Positions 52,164 to 62,185 of a DNA stretch of 64,000 bases are shown here, piece by piece. The position numbers and the translations under genes were made by a program. A model generated the notes under the pieces. That model was given only the letters and a program-made list of their open reading frames with translations, had not been told where the DNA came from and made no database searches. The first letter of the stretch is position 1. Each line of letters opens with the position of its first letter. Origin of the DNA: Bordetella petrii (GTDB lineage Bacteria > Pseudomonadota > Gammaproteobacteria > Burkholderiales > Burkholderiaceae_B); NCBI RefSeq assembly GCF_000067205.1, contig NC_010170.1:1674001-1738000 (forward strand). The letters run 5' to 3'.

Positions 52164-53306
52164 ATGAAAAAGACTCTGCTCGCTGCCGCCCTGCTCGCCG
52201 GTTTCGCCGGTGTGGCCCAGGCAGAAACCTCGGTGACGCTGTACGGCATCATCGACACCGGTATCGGCTACAACAAGGTCAAGGGCGCTGGTTTCGACGG
52301 CAGCCGCGTCGGCATGATCAACGGCGTGCAGAACGGCTCGCGCTGGGGCCTGCGTGGCACCGAAGATCTGGGTGACGGCCTGCAAGCCGTGTTCCAACTG
52401 GAAAGCGGCTTCAACTCCGGCAACGGCAACCATGCTCAAGATGGCCGCCTGTTCGGCCGTCAAGCCACCATCGGTTTGCAAAGCGACAGCTGGGGCCGTC
52501 TGGACTTCGGTCGCCAAACCAACATCGCTTCCAAGTACTTCGGTTCGATCGACCCGTTCGGCGCCGGCTTCGGCCAAGCCAACATCGGCATGGGCCTGAG
52601 CGCGATGAACACCGTTCGTTGGGACAACATGGTCATGTACCAGACCCCGTCCTACAGCGGCTTCCAGTTCGGCGTTGGCTACTCGTTCAGCGTGGATGAC
52701 AACACCACCGACGACGATCGCGTTGGCTTCCGCACCGCCGACAACGTCCGTGGCATCACCACCGGCCTGCGCTACGTGAACGGCCCGCTGAACGTCGCTC
52801 TGTCGTACGACCAGCTGAACGCCTCGAACGCCCAAGCTCAAGACGAAGTTGACGCCACCCCCCGTTCGTACGGCATCGGCGCTTCGTACGACTTCGAAGT
52901 GGTCAAGGTCGCGCTGGCCTACGCCCGCACCACCGACGGCTGGTTCGGCGGCCAAGGCATCAACGGCATCGGCGCTGTCGACAGCGACGCTGACGGCGTG
53001 GACGACCAGTTCCCGCTGAGCTCGAACCGCTTTGCTGACGGCTTCAAGTCGAACTCGTACATGGTGGGCCTGACCGCCCCGATCGGCGGCGCCAGCAAGC
53101 TGTTCGGTTCGTGGCAAATGGTCGACCCCAGCAACGACAAGCTGACTGGCGGCGAAGAGAAGATGAACGTCTTCTCGCTGGGCTACACCTACGACCTGTC
53201 CAAGCGTACCAACCTGTACGCCTACGGTTCGTATGCCAAGAACTATGCCTTCATCGACGACGTGAAGAGCACGGCTGTTGGCGTCGGTATCCGCCACCGC
53301 TTCTAA
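52164..53306 (+). CDS. Gram-negative trimeric porin (Bordetella major porin type)
   Basis: A 380-residue outer-membrane beta-barrel. The signal peptide MKKTLLAAALLAGFAGVAQA is cleaved before ETSVTLYGIIDTGIGY, the standard betaproteobacterial porin start; GSRWGLRGTEDLGDGLQAVF and FGRQTNIASKYFGSIDPFG follow, and the chain ends in a terminal Phe (VGIRHRF) as needed for BAM insertion. It closely resembles the Bordetella major porin as I recall it. Codon use is strongly biased to C-ending preferred codons, as in highly expressed genes. GGAGA precedes the ATG, and an intrinsic terminator follows. Confidence 0.96.
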   Translation: MKKTLLAAALLAGFAGVAQAETSVTLYGIIDTGIGYNKVKGAGFDGSRVGMINGVQNGSRWGLRGTEDLGDGLQAVFQLESGFNSGNGNHAQDGRLFGRQATIGLQSDSWGRLDFGRQTNIASKYFGSIDPFGAGFGQANIGMGLSAMNTVRWDNMVMYQTPSYSGFQFGVGYSFSVDDNTTDDDRVGFRTADNVRGITTGLRYVNGPLNVALSYDQLNASNAQAQDEVDATPRSYGIGASYDFEVVKVALAYARTTDGWFGGQGINGIGAVDSDADGVDDQFPLSSNRFADGFKSNSYMVGLTAPIGGASKLFGSWQMVDPSNDKLTGGEEKMNVFSLGYTYDLSKRTNLYAYGSYAKNYAFIDDVKSTAVGVGIRHRF

Positions 53307-53371
53307 TCGGCTGCGGAACGCAAGTTCCGCTCCGGTTCCAAGCATGCGGGCTGGCCTCGGCCGGCCCGCAG

Positions 53372-53399
53372 AAAAGCCACCCCTCGGGGTGGCTTTTTC
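53372..53399 (+). terminator. Intrinsic terminator of the porin gene
   Basis: AAAAGCCACCCC-TC-GGGGTGGCTTTTT: an 8-bp GC-rich core extended by A-T pairs and followed by T5, 66 bp past the porin stop. Confidence 0.92.
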
Positions 53400-53507
53400 G
53401 TTCCTGCCTAACGTCAATTGCCCCCTGTTTTTGGGGGATTGAGTTCAGCGGGCAGTCACTTAGCAAATGCTACAATCTGAAGGTTTGCGCATTTGACGGA
53501 CGCCAGA

Positions 53508-53867
53508 ATGAACTTGCAACAGTATTTTCCCGTCCTGCTGTTTATTGCAGTCGCTACCCTGATAGGGTTTGCACTGCTGACGGCAGGCTCGCTCCTGGGG
53601 CCGCGGCGTCCCTATGCCGAAAAACTCTCGGCCTACGAGTGCGGCTTCGAGGCCTTCGAAGACGCCCGCATGAAGTTCGATGTGCGCTATTACCTGGTCG
53701 CCATCCTCTTCATTCTGTTCGACCTCGAAATCGCCTTCCTGTTTCCCTGGGCCATCGCCCACGGCGCGGTCGGCCTCGTCGGCTTCTGGACCGTCATGGT
53801 CTTCCTGGCGGTCCTCACGGTCGGCTTCATCTACGAATGGAAAAAGGGCGCGCTGGACTGGGAATAA
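53508..53867 (+). CDS. nuoA: NADH-quinone oxidoreductase subunit A
   Basis: A 119-residue membrane subunit of complex I with three helices. EKLSAYECGFEAFEDARMKFD is the conserved loop between helices 1 and 2, and ILFDLEIAFLFPWA carries the conserved acidic residues of helix 2. First gene of the nuo operon. ATG 53508 is chosen because it gives the usual N-terminus; a TACAAT at 53471-53476 may be the -10 box. nuoB follows after 29 nt. Confidence 0.97.
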   Translation: MNLQQYFPVLLFIAVATLIGFALLTAGSLLGPRRPYAEKLSAYECGFEAFEDARMKFDVRYYLVAILFILFDLEIAFLFPWAIAHGAVGLVGFWTVMVFLAVLTVGFIYEWKKGALDWE

Positions 53868-53896
53868 CCCACGTCTTTCCGCTATCAGAGACCAAT

Positions 53897-54373
53897 ATGG
53901 CTATAGACGGCATCCTCAAGCAAGGTTTCATCACTACCAGTGCCGACAAGTTCCTCAACTGGGCAAAAACGGGCTCGATGTGGCCCATGACCTTCGGTCT
54001 GGCCTGTTGTGCGGTCGAAATGATGCACGCCGGCGCGGCGCGCTACGACCTCGACCAGTTCGGTATCATTTTTCGCCCCAGCCCGCGCCAGTCCGACCTG
54101 ATGATCGTGGCTGGCACGCTGTGCAACAAAATGGCGCCGGCGCTGCGCAAGGTCTACGACCAAATGCCCGAGCCGCGTTGGGTCGTGTCCATGGGCTCGT
54201 GCGCCAACGGGGGAGGGTACTACCACTACTCGTATTCGGTGGTGCGCGGCTGCGATCGTATCGTGCCGGTCGATGTCTACGTGCCGGGCTGTCCGCCCAC
54301 GGCCGAAGCGCTGGTCTATGGGCTGCTGCAAATGCAGAACAAGATCCGTCTGACCAACACCATTGCCCGCTGA
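53897..54373 (+). CDS. nuoB: NADH-quinone oxidoreductase subunit B
   Basis: A 158-residue peripheral subunit holding cluster N2, the last iron-sulfur centre before quinone. Ligands: adjacent Cys37-Cys38 in LACCAVEMM, a third Cys in VSMGSCANGGGYYHYSYS and a fourth in VPGCPPTAEAL. The start at ATG 53897 is set by the usual MAIDGILKQGF N-terminus. It separates from nuoC by 67 nt. Confidence 0.98.
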   Translation: MAIDGILKQGFITTSADKFLNWAKTGSMWPMTFGLACCAVEMMHAGAARYDLDQFGIIFRPSPRQSDLMIVAGTLCNKMAPALRKVYDQMPEPRWVVSMGSCANGGGYYHYSYSVVRGCDRIVPVDVYVPGCPPTAEALVYGLLQMQNKIRLTNTIAR

Positions 54374-54440
54374 CCGCGCCCGCGCCGGCAATGCGTTTGC
54401 CCGGCGCCGCGCGTCAGCATATCGGTTTACCTAAGCGATC

Positions 54441-55070
54441 ATGACGATGACCAGGCTCGAAACCCTGAAACACAACCTGCAGGCCGCGCTGGGGGCGGAC
54501 ATAGCCCTGACCGAAGCGCTCGGCGAGCTCACCTTGGAAGTGCCGGCCGACCAATGGCTGGCCGTCTGCAACAAGCTGCGCACCGACGCCGGCCTGAGCT
54601 TCGAAACCTGCATCGACCTGTGCGGCGTCGACTACCTCACCTGGGGCAATGGCACGCGCCAGGCGGGCGAAGACAAGGTCGCCGGCGTGCAGCGCTCGCG
54701 CTACGCGGTGGTGGCGCACCTGCTGTCCATCGCGCACAACTGGCGTCTGCGCGTGCGCACCTGGGCCCCCGATGACGACTTCCCCATGGTGGGCTCGCTG
54801 ATCGACTGCTGGCCCGGCGTCAACTGGTTCGAGCGCGAAGCTTTCGACCTGTTCGGCATCGTCTTCGAAGGCCATCCCGACCTGCGCCGCATCCTCACCG
54901 ACTACGGCTTCATCGGCCATCCGTTCCGCAAAGACTTCCCCCTGTCGGGCACCGTCGAAATGCGCTACGACCCCGAACAGCGGCGCGTCATCTACCAGCC
55001 GGTCACCATCGACCCGCGCGAAATCACCCCGCGCGTCGTGCGTGAAGATTCCTACGGCCTGGGGCGTTAA
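54441..55070 (+). CDS. nuoC: NADH-quinone oxidoreductase subunit C
   Basis: A 209-residue subunit of the hydrophilic arm. Conserved blocks are CIDLCGVDYLTWGNG, WFEREAFDLFGIVFEGHPDL and GHPFRKDFPLSG, ending YGLGR. It is a separate protein here, not fused to nuoD as in enterobacteria, which is the betaproteobacterial layout. ATG 54441 and 54447 are both possible starts. nuoD begins 3 nt after the stop. Confidence 0.97.
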   Translation: MTMTRLETLKHNLQAALGADIALTEALGELTLEVPADQWLAVCNKLRTDAGLSFETCIDLCGVDYLTWGNGTRQAGEDKVAGVQRSRYAVVAHLLSIAHNWRLRVRTWAPDDDFPMVGSLIDCWPGVNWFEREAFDLFGIVFEGHPDLRRILTDYGFIGHPFRKDFPLSGTVEMRYDPEQRRVIYQPVTIDPREITPRVVREDSYGLGR

Positions 55071-55073
55071 ATC

Positions 55074-56330
55074 ATGGCAGAAATCAAGAACTACACCCTG
55101 AACTTCGGCCCCCAGCACCCGGCCGCGCACGGCGTGCTGCGCCTGGTGCTCGAGCTCGACGGCGAAGTCATCCAGCGCGCCGACCCGCACATCGGCCTGC
55201 TGCACCGGGCCACCGAAAAGCTGGCCGAACACAAGACCTACATCCAGGCGCTGCCCTACATGGACCGCCTCGACTACGTCTCCATGATGTGCAACGAGCA
55301 CGCGTACGTCATGGCCATCGAGAAGCTGCTGGGCATCGAGCCGCCGCTGCGCGCGCAGTACATCCGCGTCATGTTCGACGAGATCACGCGCCTGCTCAAC
55401 CACCTGATGTCGCTGGGCTCGCACGCGCTCGACGTGGGCGCGATGGCAGTGTTCCTGTACGCCTTCCGCGAGCGCGAAGACCTGATGGACTGCTACGAAG
55501 CCGTCTCGGGCGCGCGCATGCACGCGGCCTACTACCGGCCGGGCGGGGTCTACCGCGACCTGCCCGACACCATGCCGCAGTACGGCGAAAGCAGCAAATA
55601 CCGTGGCGAGAAAGACCTGCGCATCATGAACGACGCGCGCTCGGGCTCGCTGCTCGATTTCATCGAAGACTTCACCAACCGCTTCCCCGCCTGCGTCGAC
55701 GAGTACGAAACCCTGCTTACCGACAACCGCATCTGGAAGCAGCGCCTGGTGGGCATCGGCGTCGTCGATCCCGAACGCGCCAAGGCGCTGGGCTTCACCG
55801 GCCCCATGCTGCGCGGCTCTGGCGTGGCCTGGGACTTGCGCAAGATGCAGCCCTACGAAGTCTACGACCTGGTCGATTTCGACGTGCCCGTCGGCGTCAA
55901 CGGTGACTGCTACGACCGCTACCTGGTGCGTATCGCCGAAATGCGCGAAAGCAACCGCATCATCCGCCAGTGCGTCGAATGGCTGCGCAACAACCCGGGG
56001 CCGGTCATGGTCGAGAACCACAAGGTCGCCCCGCCCAAGCGCACCGGCATGAAAACCAACATGGAAGACCTGATCCACCACTTCAAGCTCTTCACTGAAG
56101 GTTTCCACGTGCCGCCGGGCGAAGCTTTCGCCTCGATCGAGCACCCGAAAGGCGAATTCGGCATCTACCTGGTGTCCGACGGCGCCAACAAGCCTTATCG
56201 CCTGAAAATTCGGGCGCCGGGCTTTGCCCACTTGCAATCGCTCGATGAAATGGCGCGCGGCCACATGATCGCCGACGCCGTCACCATCATCGGCACGCAG
56301 GACATCGTTTTCGGCGAAATCGACCGCTGA
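55074..56330 (+). CDS. nuoD: NADH-quinone oxidoreductase subunit D
   Basis: A 418-residue 49-kDa-type subunit that shares the quinone pocket with Nuo[20 protein letters not shown] and [13 protein letters not shown] near the N-terminus include the His and Tyr region near the quinone head; [14 protein letters not shown] and YDVYDRY-like segments follow, and [12 protein letters not shown] closes the protein as in its homologues. Separate from nuoC. nuoE starts 39 nt later. Confidence 0.98.
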
Positions 56331-56369
56331 TCACCAGCCCGAACGCCCCGCATAATCCGGATTCAAACT

Positions 56370-56873
56370 ATGCTGCTTTCCGAACAGGCCTACCAGAAAA
56401 TCGATCGGGAACTCGCCAAGTTCCCGGCCGACCAGCGGCAGTCGGCCATCATGGCTTCGCTTGCCATCGCGCAAGATGAAAAAGGCTGGCTGTCCCCCGA
56501 AGTCCTTGAAGACGTGGCCAACTACATCGGCGTGCCGCCCATCGCGGTGCAAGAAGTCGCCACGTTCTACAACATGTTCGACGTCAAGCCGGTCGGCAAG
56601 CACAAGATCGCGGTTTGCACGAACCTGCCCTGTGCCTTGCGCGACGGCGAAAAAGCCGGCGACTACCTCAAGCGCAAGCTCGGCATCGACTACCGCGAAA
56701 CCACGCCCGACGGCCTGTTCACGCTGGTCGAGGGCGAATGCATGGGCGCTTGCGGCGATTCCCCCGTGCTTATCGTCAACAACAAGCATATGTGCGTGCG
56801 CATGACCGAAGAAAAGCTCGACGCGCTGGTTCAGGGCCTGAAAGAGCAGGGCGCCCAAGGAGAATCGGCATGA
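56370..56873 (+). CDS. nuoE: NADH-quinone oxidoreductase subunit E
   Basis: A 167-residue thioredoxin-like [2Fe-2S] subunit of the NADH-input module (cluster N1a). Cluster ligands are Cys in VCTNLPCALRDGEKAG and GECMGACGDSPVLIV. The start ATG 56370 gives MLLSEQAYQKIDRELAKF, typical. The stop overlaps the nuoF start (ATGA). Confidence 0.97.
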   Translation: MLLSEQAYQKIDRELAKFPADQRQSAIMASLAIAQDEKGWLSPEVLEDVANYIGVPPIAVQEVATFYNMFDVKPVGKHKIAVCTNLPCALRDGEKAGDYLKRKLGIDYRETTPDGLFTLVEGECMGACGDSPVLIVNNKHMCVRMTEEKLDALVQGLKEQGAQGESA

Positions 56874-58237
56874 ACGCGCCCGACCTGTACAAAAACCTGG
56901 CGCAGGGGCTCGATCCCAATCCCCTGAACGACCTGTCCAACTCCATGTGCCTGCACGGCCGGCACATCGGGCCGCAGATCCTGGCCGACCTCGACGGCAA
57001 CAACTGGCACCTGCAAGACTACGTCAAGCGCGGCGGCTACGAAGCCCTGCGCAAGATCCTGTCGTCTGGCATGAAGCCCGAGGACGTCATCGCCGAAGTC
57101 AAGGCCTCGGGTCTGCGCGGCCGCGGCGGCGCGGGCTTTCCTACCGGCCTCAAATGGAGCTTCATGCCGCGCGCCTTCCCAGGCCAGAAGTACCTGGTGT
57201 GCAACTCCGACGAGGGCGAGCCCGGCACCTTCAAAGACCGCGACATCCTGCGCTTTAATCCGCACATCGTGATCGAAGGCATGGCCATCGCGGCCTACGC
57301 CATGGGCATCAGCGTCGGCTACAACTATATCCACGGCGAAATCTTCGAGGTTTACCAGCGCTTCGAAGAAGCCCTGGAAGAAGCCCGCGCCGCCGGTTTC
57401 CTGGGCGACAATATCCTGGGTTCCGAGTTCAGCTTCCAGCTGCATGCCTTCCATGGCTACGGCGCCTACATCTGCGGCGAAGAAACCGCGCTGCTCGAAT
57501 CGCTCGAAGGCAAGAAGGGCCAACCGCGCTTCAAACCGCCGTTCCCAGCCAGCTTCGGCCTGTACGGCAAACCCACCACCATCAACAACACCGAAACCTT
57601 CGCGGCGGTGCCCTGGATCATCCGCAACGGCGGCCAGGCCTACCTGGAAGTGGGCAAGCCCAATAACGGCGGCACCAAGGTGTTCTCGATCACCGGTGAC
57701 GTCGAGCGCCCCGGCAACTACGAAATTCCGCTGGGCACGCCGTTCTCCAAGCTGCTCGAGCTTGCCGGCGGCATGCGCGGCGGCAAGAAGCTCAAGGCGG
57801 TCATCCCGGGGGGCTCCAGCGCTCCGGTGCTGCCTGCCGACATCATGATGGACATCACCATGGACTACGACGCCATCGCCAAGGCCGGCTCCATGCTGGG
57901 CTCGGGCGCGGTCATCGTCATGGACGAAACCCGCTGCATGGTGAAGTCGCTGTTGCGTCTGTCGTATTTCTATTTCGAAGAAAGCTGCGGCCAGTGTACG
58001 CCGTGCCGCGAAGGCACCGGCTGGCTCTACCGCATGGTCCATCGCATCGAGCACGGCCAGGGTCGCCAGGAAGACCTCGACCTGCTCGACAGCGTGGCCG
58101 GCAATATCATGGGCCGCACCATCTGCGCCCTGGGCGACGCCGCCGCCATGCCGGTGCGTGGCTTCCTCAAGCATTATCGCGACGAATTCGCGCACCACAT
58201 CGAGCACAAGTCGTGTGTGGTCCCGCAATATCTGTAG
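56870..58237 (+). CDS. nuoF: NADH-quinone oxidoreductase subunit F
   Basis: A 455-residue subunit that binds FMN, NADH and cluster N3. GRGGAGFPTGLKWSFM is the NADH-binding glycine loop, NSDEGEPGTFKDRDIL and ICGEETALLESLEG line the FMN site, and SCGQCTPCREGTGW holds three cluster Cys with the fourth in ICALGDAAAM. It overlaps nuoE by 4 nt; nuoG follows 15 nt later. Confidence 0.98.
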   Translation: MNAPDLYKNLAQGLDPNPLNDLSNSMCLHGRHIGPQILADLDGNNWHLQDYVKRGGYEALRKILSSGMKPEDVIAEVKASGLRGRGGAGFPTGLKWSFMPRAFPGQKYLVCNSDEGEPGTFKDRDILRFNPHIVIEGMAIAAYAMGISVGYNYIHGEIFEVYQRFEEALEEARAAGFLGDNILGSEFSFQLHAFHGYGAYICGEETALLESLEGKKGQPRFKPPFPASFGLYGKPTTINNTETFAAVPWIIRNGGQAYLEVGKPNNGGTKVFSITGDVERPGNYEIPLGTPFSKLLELAGGMRGGKKLKAVIPGGSSAPVLPADIMMDITMDYDAIAKAGSMLGSGAVIVMDETRCMVKSLLRLSYFYFEESCGQCTPCREGTGWLYRMVHRIEHGQGRQEDLDLLDSVAGNIMGRTICALGDAAAMPVRGFLKHYRDEFAHHIEHKSCVVPQYL

Positions 58238-58252
58238 GTCTCAGGAACAGCA

Positions 58253-60580
58253 ATGGTTGAACTAACCGTCGACGGCAATAAGGTCGAAGTCCCCGAGGGC
58301 AGCATGGTGATGCATGCCGCCCAGAAGCTCGGCCTGTATGTGCCGCATTTCTGCTACCACAAGAAACTGTCCATCGCGGCCAACTGCCGCATGTGCCTGG
58401 TTGAAGTGGAAAAGGCGCCCAAGGCACTGCCGGCCTGCGCCACGCCCGCCACCAATGGCATGGTGGTGCACACATGCTCTGAAAAAGCCAAGGCCGCCCA
58501 GAAGTCGGTCATGGAATTCCTGCTGATCAATCACCCCCTCGATTGCCCCATCTGCGATCAGGGCGGCGAATGCCAGCTGCAGGATCTGGCGGTGGGCTAC
58601 GGCGGTTCGACTTCGCGCTACCGCGAAGAAAAGCGCGTGGTCTTCCACAAAGACCTCGGCCCGCTGGTGTCGGCCGAAGAAATGACCCGCTGCATCCACT
58701 GCACCCGTTGCGTGCGCTTCGGCCAGGAAATCGGCGGCCTGATGGAACTGGGCATGCTGGGCCGCGGCGAGCATTCCGAGATCACCTCGTTCGTCGGCCG
58801 TTCGGTCGAGTCCGAACTCTCGGGCAACATGATCGATCTCTGTCCTGTTGGCGCGCTCACGTCCAAGCCGTTCCGCTACACGGCGCGCACCTGGGAACTG
58901 GCGCGCCGTCGCTCGGTCAGCCCGCATGACAGCCTGGGCGCCAACCTGGTCATCCAGGTCAAGGGCGATCGCGTCATGCGCGTGGTGCCGTTCGAAGACG
59001 AAGCCCTCAACGAGTGCTGGATCAGCGACCGCGACCGCTTCTCGTACGAAGGCCTCAACAGCGAAGACCGCCTGGCCGCGCCCATGATCAAGGGCGCCGA
59101 CGGCCAATGGCAGGAAGCCTCGTGGGCCGACGCGCTGCAGGCTGTGGCGCAAGGCCTGTCGCGGGTGCGCGACAGCCATGGCGGCGGCCAGATCGGCGCG
59201 CTGGCGGCCGAATACGCCACCACCGAAGAATTCGCGCTGCTGGGCCGCCTGGTGCGCGCCCTGGGTTCCGAGAACATCGACTTCCGCCTGCGCCAGACCG
59301 ATCCGGGCTTCGACGCGGCCCTCTCCGGCGCGCCCTGGCTGGGCATGCCGGTGGCCGATCTCGACACGCTCGACCGCGTGCTGGTGGTGGGTTCCTTCCT
59401 GCGCAAAGACCACCCCCTGATGGCGCAGCGGCTGCGCCAGGCCGCCAAGCGCGGCACGCAGATCCTGCTGGTCGACAGCGCCGCCGACGATCCCCTCATG
59501 CCGGTCGCCGCGCGCGTTACCGTGGCCCCGTCCGGCCTGCCGCTGGCGCTGGCCCAGGTGGCCGTGGCGCTGGCCCAGGCCAAGGAACAGCCCGTGCCGG
59601 CCGAATTCGCCGACGTCACGCCCGACGAAAACGCCAAGCTGGTTGCCGCCAGCCTGGCTTCGGGCGCCAACGTCGCGGTGCTGATGGGCAACATGGCCGT
59701 GGCTTCGCCGCAGGCGTCGCTGCTGGCCGCCAACGCGCGCGGCGTGGCCGACCTGGCCGGCGCGCGCTTCGGCTTCCTGACCTCGGGCGCCAACACGGTG
59801 GGCGGCTACCTGGCCGGCGCCGTGCCGGGGCAGGGCGGCAAGACCGCCGCCGCCATGCTGGCCGAGCCGCTCAAGGCCTACATCGTGCTGCATGCCGAGC
59901 CGGCGCTCGACGCCGACAACGGTCCGCAGGCCGTGGCGGCGCTGCGCGGCGCCGAGTTCGCCGTCGCCCTGACGCCCTATGCCTCCGCCGCCCAAGACTG
60001 GGCCGATGTCATGCTGCCGGTGGCGCCGTTCACCGAAACGTCCGGCACCTTCGTCAATGCGCAGGGCCTGCCGCAAAGCTTCAAGGGCACGGTGGCGCCG
60101 CTGGGCCAGACCCGTCCGGCCTGGAAGGTGTTGCGCGTGCTGGGCAACGTGCTGCAACTGCAAGGCTTCGAAGACGAAACCTCCGAATCCGTGCGCGACA
60201 CCGCGCTGGCGGGCGGCGTCGAAGGCCGGCTCTCCAACGACATCAAGGCCGCCCGTGGCCTGGGCAAGGCTGCCACGGGTCTCGAGCGCGTCGCCGACGT
60301 GCCCATCTATCGCAGCGACGCCATGGTGCGCCGCTCCGAACCGCTGCAAGAAACGCCTGCCTCGCAGCCGCCCACCGCGCGCATGAACGGCGCCACGCTG
60401 GCCGGCCTGGGGCTGGCCGCCGGAGTCCGGGTGCGCGTCACCGGCCCGGCCGGCTCGGTCGAGCTTGAAACCGTGCAGGACGACGCCGTGGCCGATCGTG
60501 GAGTGCGCATCGCGGCGGCATTCGAGCAAACCGCCGCCCTGGGCGGCGCCTTCGGTGAAATCAGCGTGGAGCGTGCCTGA
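58253..60580 (+). CDS. nuoG: NADH-quinone oxidoreductase subunit G
   Basis: A 775-residue iron-sulfur subunit. N-terminal [2Fe-2S] ligands are in CYHKKLSIAANCRMCLVE; the N5 cluster uses CPICDQGGECQLQD with a His; further [4Fe-4S] ligands are in TRCIHCTRCVRFGQE. The C-terminal part is a degenerate molybdopterin-oxidoreductase domain (LIVG, MLPVAPFTETSGTFVN). This is the large single-protein form. Starts 15 nt after nuoF and ends 1 nt before nuoH. Confidence 0.97.
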   Translation: MVELTVDGNKVEVPEGSMVMHAAQKLGLYVPHFCYHKKLSIAANCRMCLVEVEKAPKALPACATPATNGMVVHTCSEKAKAAQKSVMEFLLINHPLDCPICDQGGECQLQDLAVGYGGSTSRYREEKRVVFHKDLGPLVSAEEMTRCIHCTRCVRFGQEIGGLMELGMLGRGEHSEITSFVGRSVESELSGNMIDLCPVGALTSKPFRYTARTWELARRRSVSPHDSLGANLVIQVKGDRVMRVVPFEDEALNECWISDRDRFSYEGLNSEDRLAAPMIKGADGQWQEASWADALQAVAQGLSRVRDSHGGGQIGALAAEYATTEEFALLGRLVRALGSENIDFRLRQTDPGFDAALSGAPWLGMPVADLDTLDRVLVVGSFLRKDHPLMAQRLRQAAKRGTQILLVDSAADDPLMPVAARVTVAPSGLPLALAQVAVALAQAKEQPVPAEFADVTPDENAKLVAASLASGANVAVLMGNMAVASPQASLLAANARGVADLAGARFGFLTSGANTVGGYLAGAVPGQGGKTAAAMLAEPLKAYIVLHAEPALDADNGPQAVAALRGAEFAVALTPYASAAQDWADVMLPVAPFTETSGTFVNAQGLPQSFKGTVAPLGQTRPAWKVLRVLGNVLQLQGFEDETSESVRDTALAGGVEGRLSNDIKAARGLGKAATGLERVADVPIYRSDAMVRRSEPLQETPASQPPTARMNGATLAGLGLAAGVRVRVTGPAGSVELETVQDDAVADRGVRIAAAFEQTAALGGAFGEISVERA

Positions 60581-60581
60581 C

Positions 60582-61655
60582 ATGGAATGGCTCGATATTC
60601 TTGAAAGCCACGGTCAGGCCCTGTTGGGTCCGACGGCCTGGCTGGTGCTCTGGACGATCGTCAAGATCGTGGTCATCGCCGTTCCCATCATCCTGTGCGT
60701 GGCCTACCTTACGTACTGGGAACGCAAGATGATCGGCTGGATGCACGTGCGCCTGGGCCCGACCCGTGTCGGTTTCCGCGGCCTGCTGCAGCCGTTCGCC
60801 GACGTGTTCAAGCTGCTGACCAAAGAAGTCGTGGTGCCCACGCAGGCCAACAAGATCCTGTTCGTGGTGGCGCCGGTGGTTACCCTGATGCCGGCGCTGG
60901 CAGCCTGGGCAGTGGTGCCGTTCGGCCCCGAAGTGGTGCTGGCCAACGTCAACGCCGGCCTGCTGTACGTCATGGCCATCACCTCCATCGGCGTCTATGG
61001 CGTCATCGTGGCGGGCTGGGCGTCTAACTCCAAGTACGCGTTCCTGGGCGCGCTGCGCGCCTCGGCTCAGATGGTCTCGTACGAGCTGGCCATCGGCTTC
61101 GTGCTGGTCACGGTGCTGCTGGTGTCGGGCAGCCTGAACATGTCCGAAATCGTGCTGGGCCAGACGCGCGGCTGGTTCGCCGAGCACGGCCTGACGTTCC
61201 TGTCCTGGAACTGGCTGCCGCTGCTGCCGCTGTTCGTCATCTACGTGATCTCGGCCGTGGCCGAAACCAACCGCCACCCGTTCGACGTGGTGGAAGGCGA
61301 ATCCGAAATCGTGGCCGGCCACATGGTCGAATACTCGGGCATGGCCTTCGCGCTGTTCTTCCTGGGCGAATACGCCAACATGATCCTGCTGTCTTGCATG
61401 GCATCCATCATGTTCCTGGGCGGCTGGACTTCCCCGATCGACATCGCGCCGCTGACCTGGATTCCGGGCTGGATCTGGCTGGGCATCAAGACATTCTGCG
61501 TGGTTTCGCTGTTCGTGTGGTTCCGCGCGTCGTTCCCGCGCTACCGCTACGACCAGATCATGCGTTTGGGCTGGAAGATTTTCATCCCGCTGACCGGCGT
61601 CTGGCTGGTCGTGGTGGCGATCTGGATGCAGACGCCCTGGAACATTTGGCGTTGA
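60582..61655 (+). CDS. nuoH: NADH-quinone oxidoreductase subunit H
   Basis: A 357-residue membrane subunit with about eight helices, forming the proximal channel to the quinone site. AYLTYWERKMIGWMHVRLGP is the conserved first cytoplasmic loop, PFADVFKLLTKEVVVPTQAN the second, and ETNRHPFDVVEGESEIVAGH carries conserved acidic residues of the proton/quinone entry. ATG 60582 gives the expected start. nuoI follows 21 nt later. Confidence 0.97.
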   Translation: MEWLDILESHGQALLGPTAWLVLWTIVKIVVIAVPIILCVAYLTYWERKMIGWMHVRLGPTRVGFRGLLQPFADVFKLLTKEVVVPTQANKILFVVAPVVTLMPALAAWAVVPFGPEVVLANVNAGLLYVMAITSIGVYGVIVAGWASNSKYAFLGALRASAQMVSYELAIGFVLVTVLLVSGSLNMSEIVLGQTRGWFAEHGLTFLSWNWLPLLPLFVIYVISAVAETNRHPFDVVEGESEIVAGHMVEYSGMAFALFFLGEYANMILLSCMASIMFLGGWTSPIDIAPLTWIPGWIWLGIKTFCVVSLFVWFRASFPRYRYDQIMRLGWKIFIPLTGVWLVVVAIWMQTPWNIWR

Positions 61656-61676
61656 CGCGCCAAGCTGAGGCAGGAT

Positions 61677-62165
61677 ATGGAAGCGATCAAAGATTTCTTC
61701 GGCAGCCTGATGCTGGCCGAGTTGCTCAAAGGCATGCGCCTGACGGGCAAGTACTTCTTCAAGCGCAAGGTCACCTTGCGCTACCCGATGGAAAAGACGC
61801 CGATTTCGGCGCGCTTCCGTGGGCTGCATGCGCTGCGCCGCTACCCCAATGGGGAAGAGCGCTGCATCGCCTGCAAACTGTGCGAAGCGGTCTGCCCGGC
61901 ACTGGCCATCACCATCGAGTCGGACCAGCGCGACGACGGCACCCGTCGCACCACGCGCTACGACATCGATCTCACCAAGTGCATTTTCTGCGGCTTCTGT
62001 GAGGAAAGCTGCCCCGTGGACTCGATCGTGGAAACCCACATCCACGAATACCACGGTGAAAAGCGCGGCGACCTCTACTTCACCAAAGACATGCTGCTCG
62101 CCGTGGGCGACCGCTACGAAGCCGAAATCGCCCGCCGCCGGGCCGAAGACGCGCCATACCGTTGA
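61677..62165 (+). CDS. nuoI: NADH-quinone oxidoreductase subunit I
   Basis: A 162-residue ferredoxin-like subunit with two [4Fe-4S] clusters (N6a, N6b). Ligands are the two Cys motifs CIACKLCEAVCPALAI and CIFCGFCEESCPVDSI. The rest is typical, with an N-terminal amphipathic helix anchoring it to the membrane arm. nuoJ starts 20 nt after the stop. Confidence 0.98.
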   Translation: MEAIKDFFGSLMLAELLKGMRLTGKYFFKRKVTLRYPMEKTPISARFRGLHALRRYPNGEERCIACKLCEAVCPALAITIESDQRDDGTRRTTRYDIDLTKCIFCGFCEESCPVDSIVETHIHEYHGEKRGDLYFTKDMLLAVGDRYEAEIARRRAEDAPYR

Positions 62166-62185
62166 TGACGCCCAAGGTCTGATCC

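Noticed and set aside
53439..53476. TTGAGT/TACAAT as a promoter for nuoA
   Set aside because: The spacing between the two hexamers is 26 bp, too long for a standard promoter.
58262..60583. Long open frame of 773 codons opposite nuoG, and a 683-codon frame opposite the LivF and binding-protein genes
   Set aside because: These are antisense shadows in GC-rich DNA: the products are His/Arg/Gln-rich without domains, while the opposite strand has clear conserved families.
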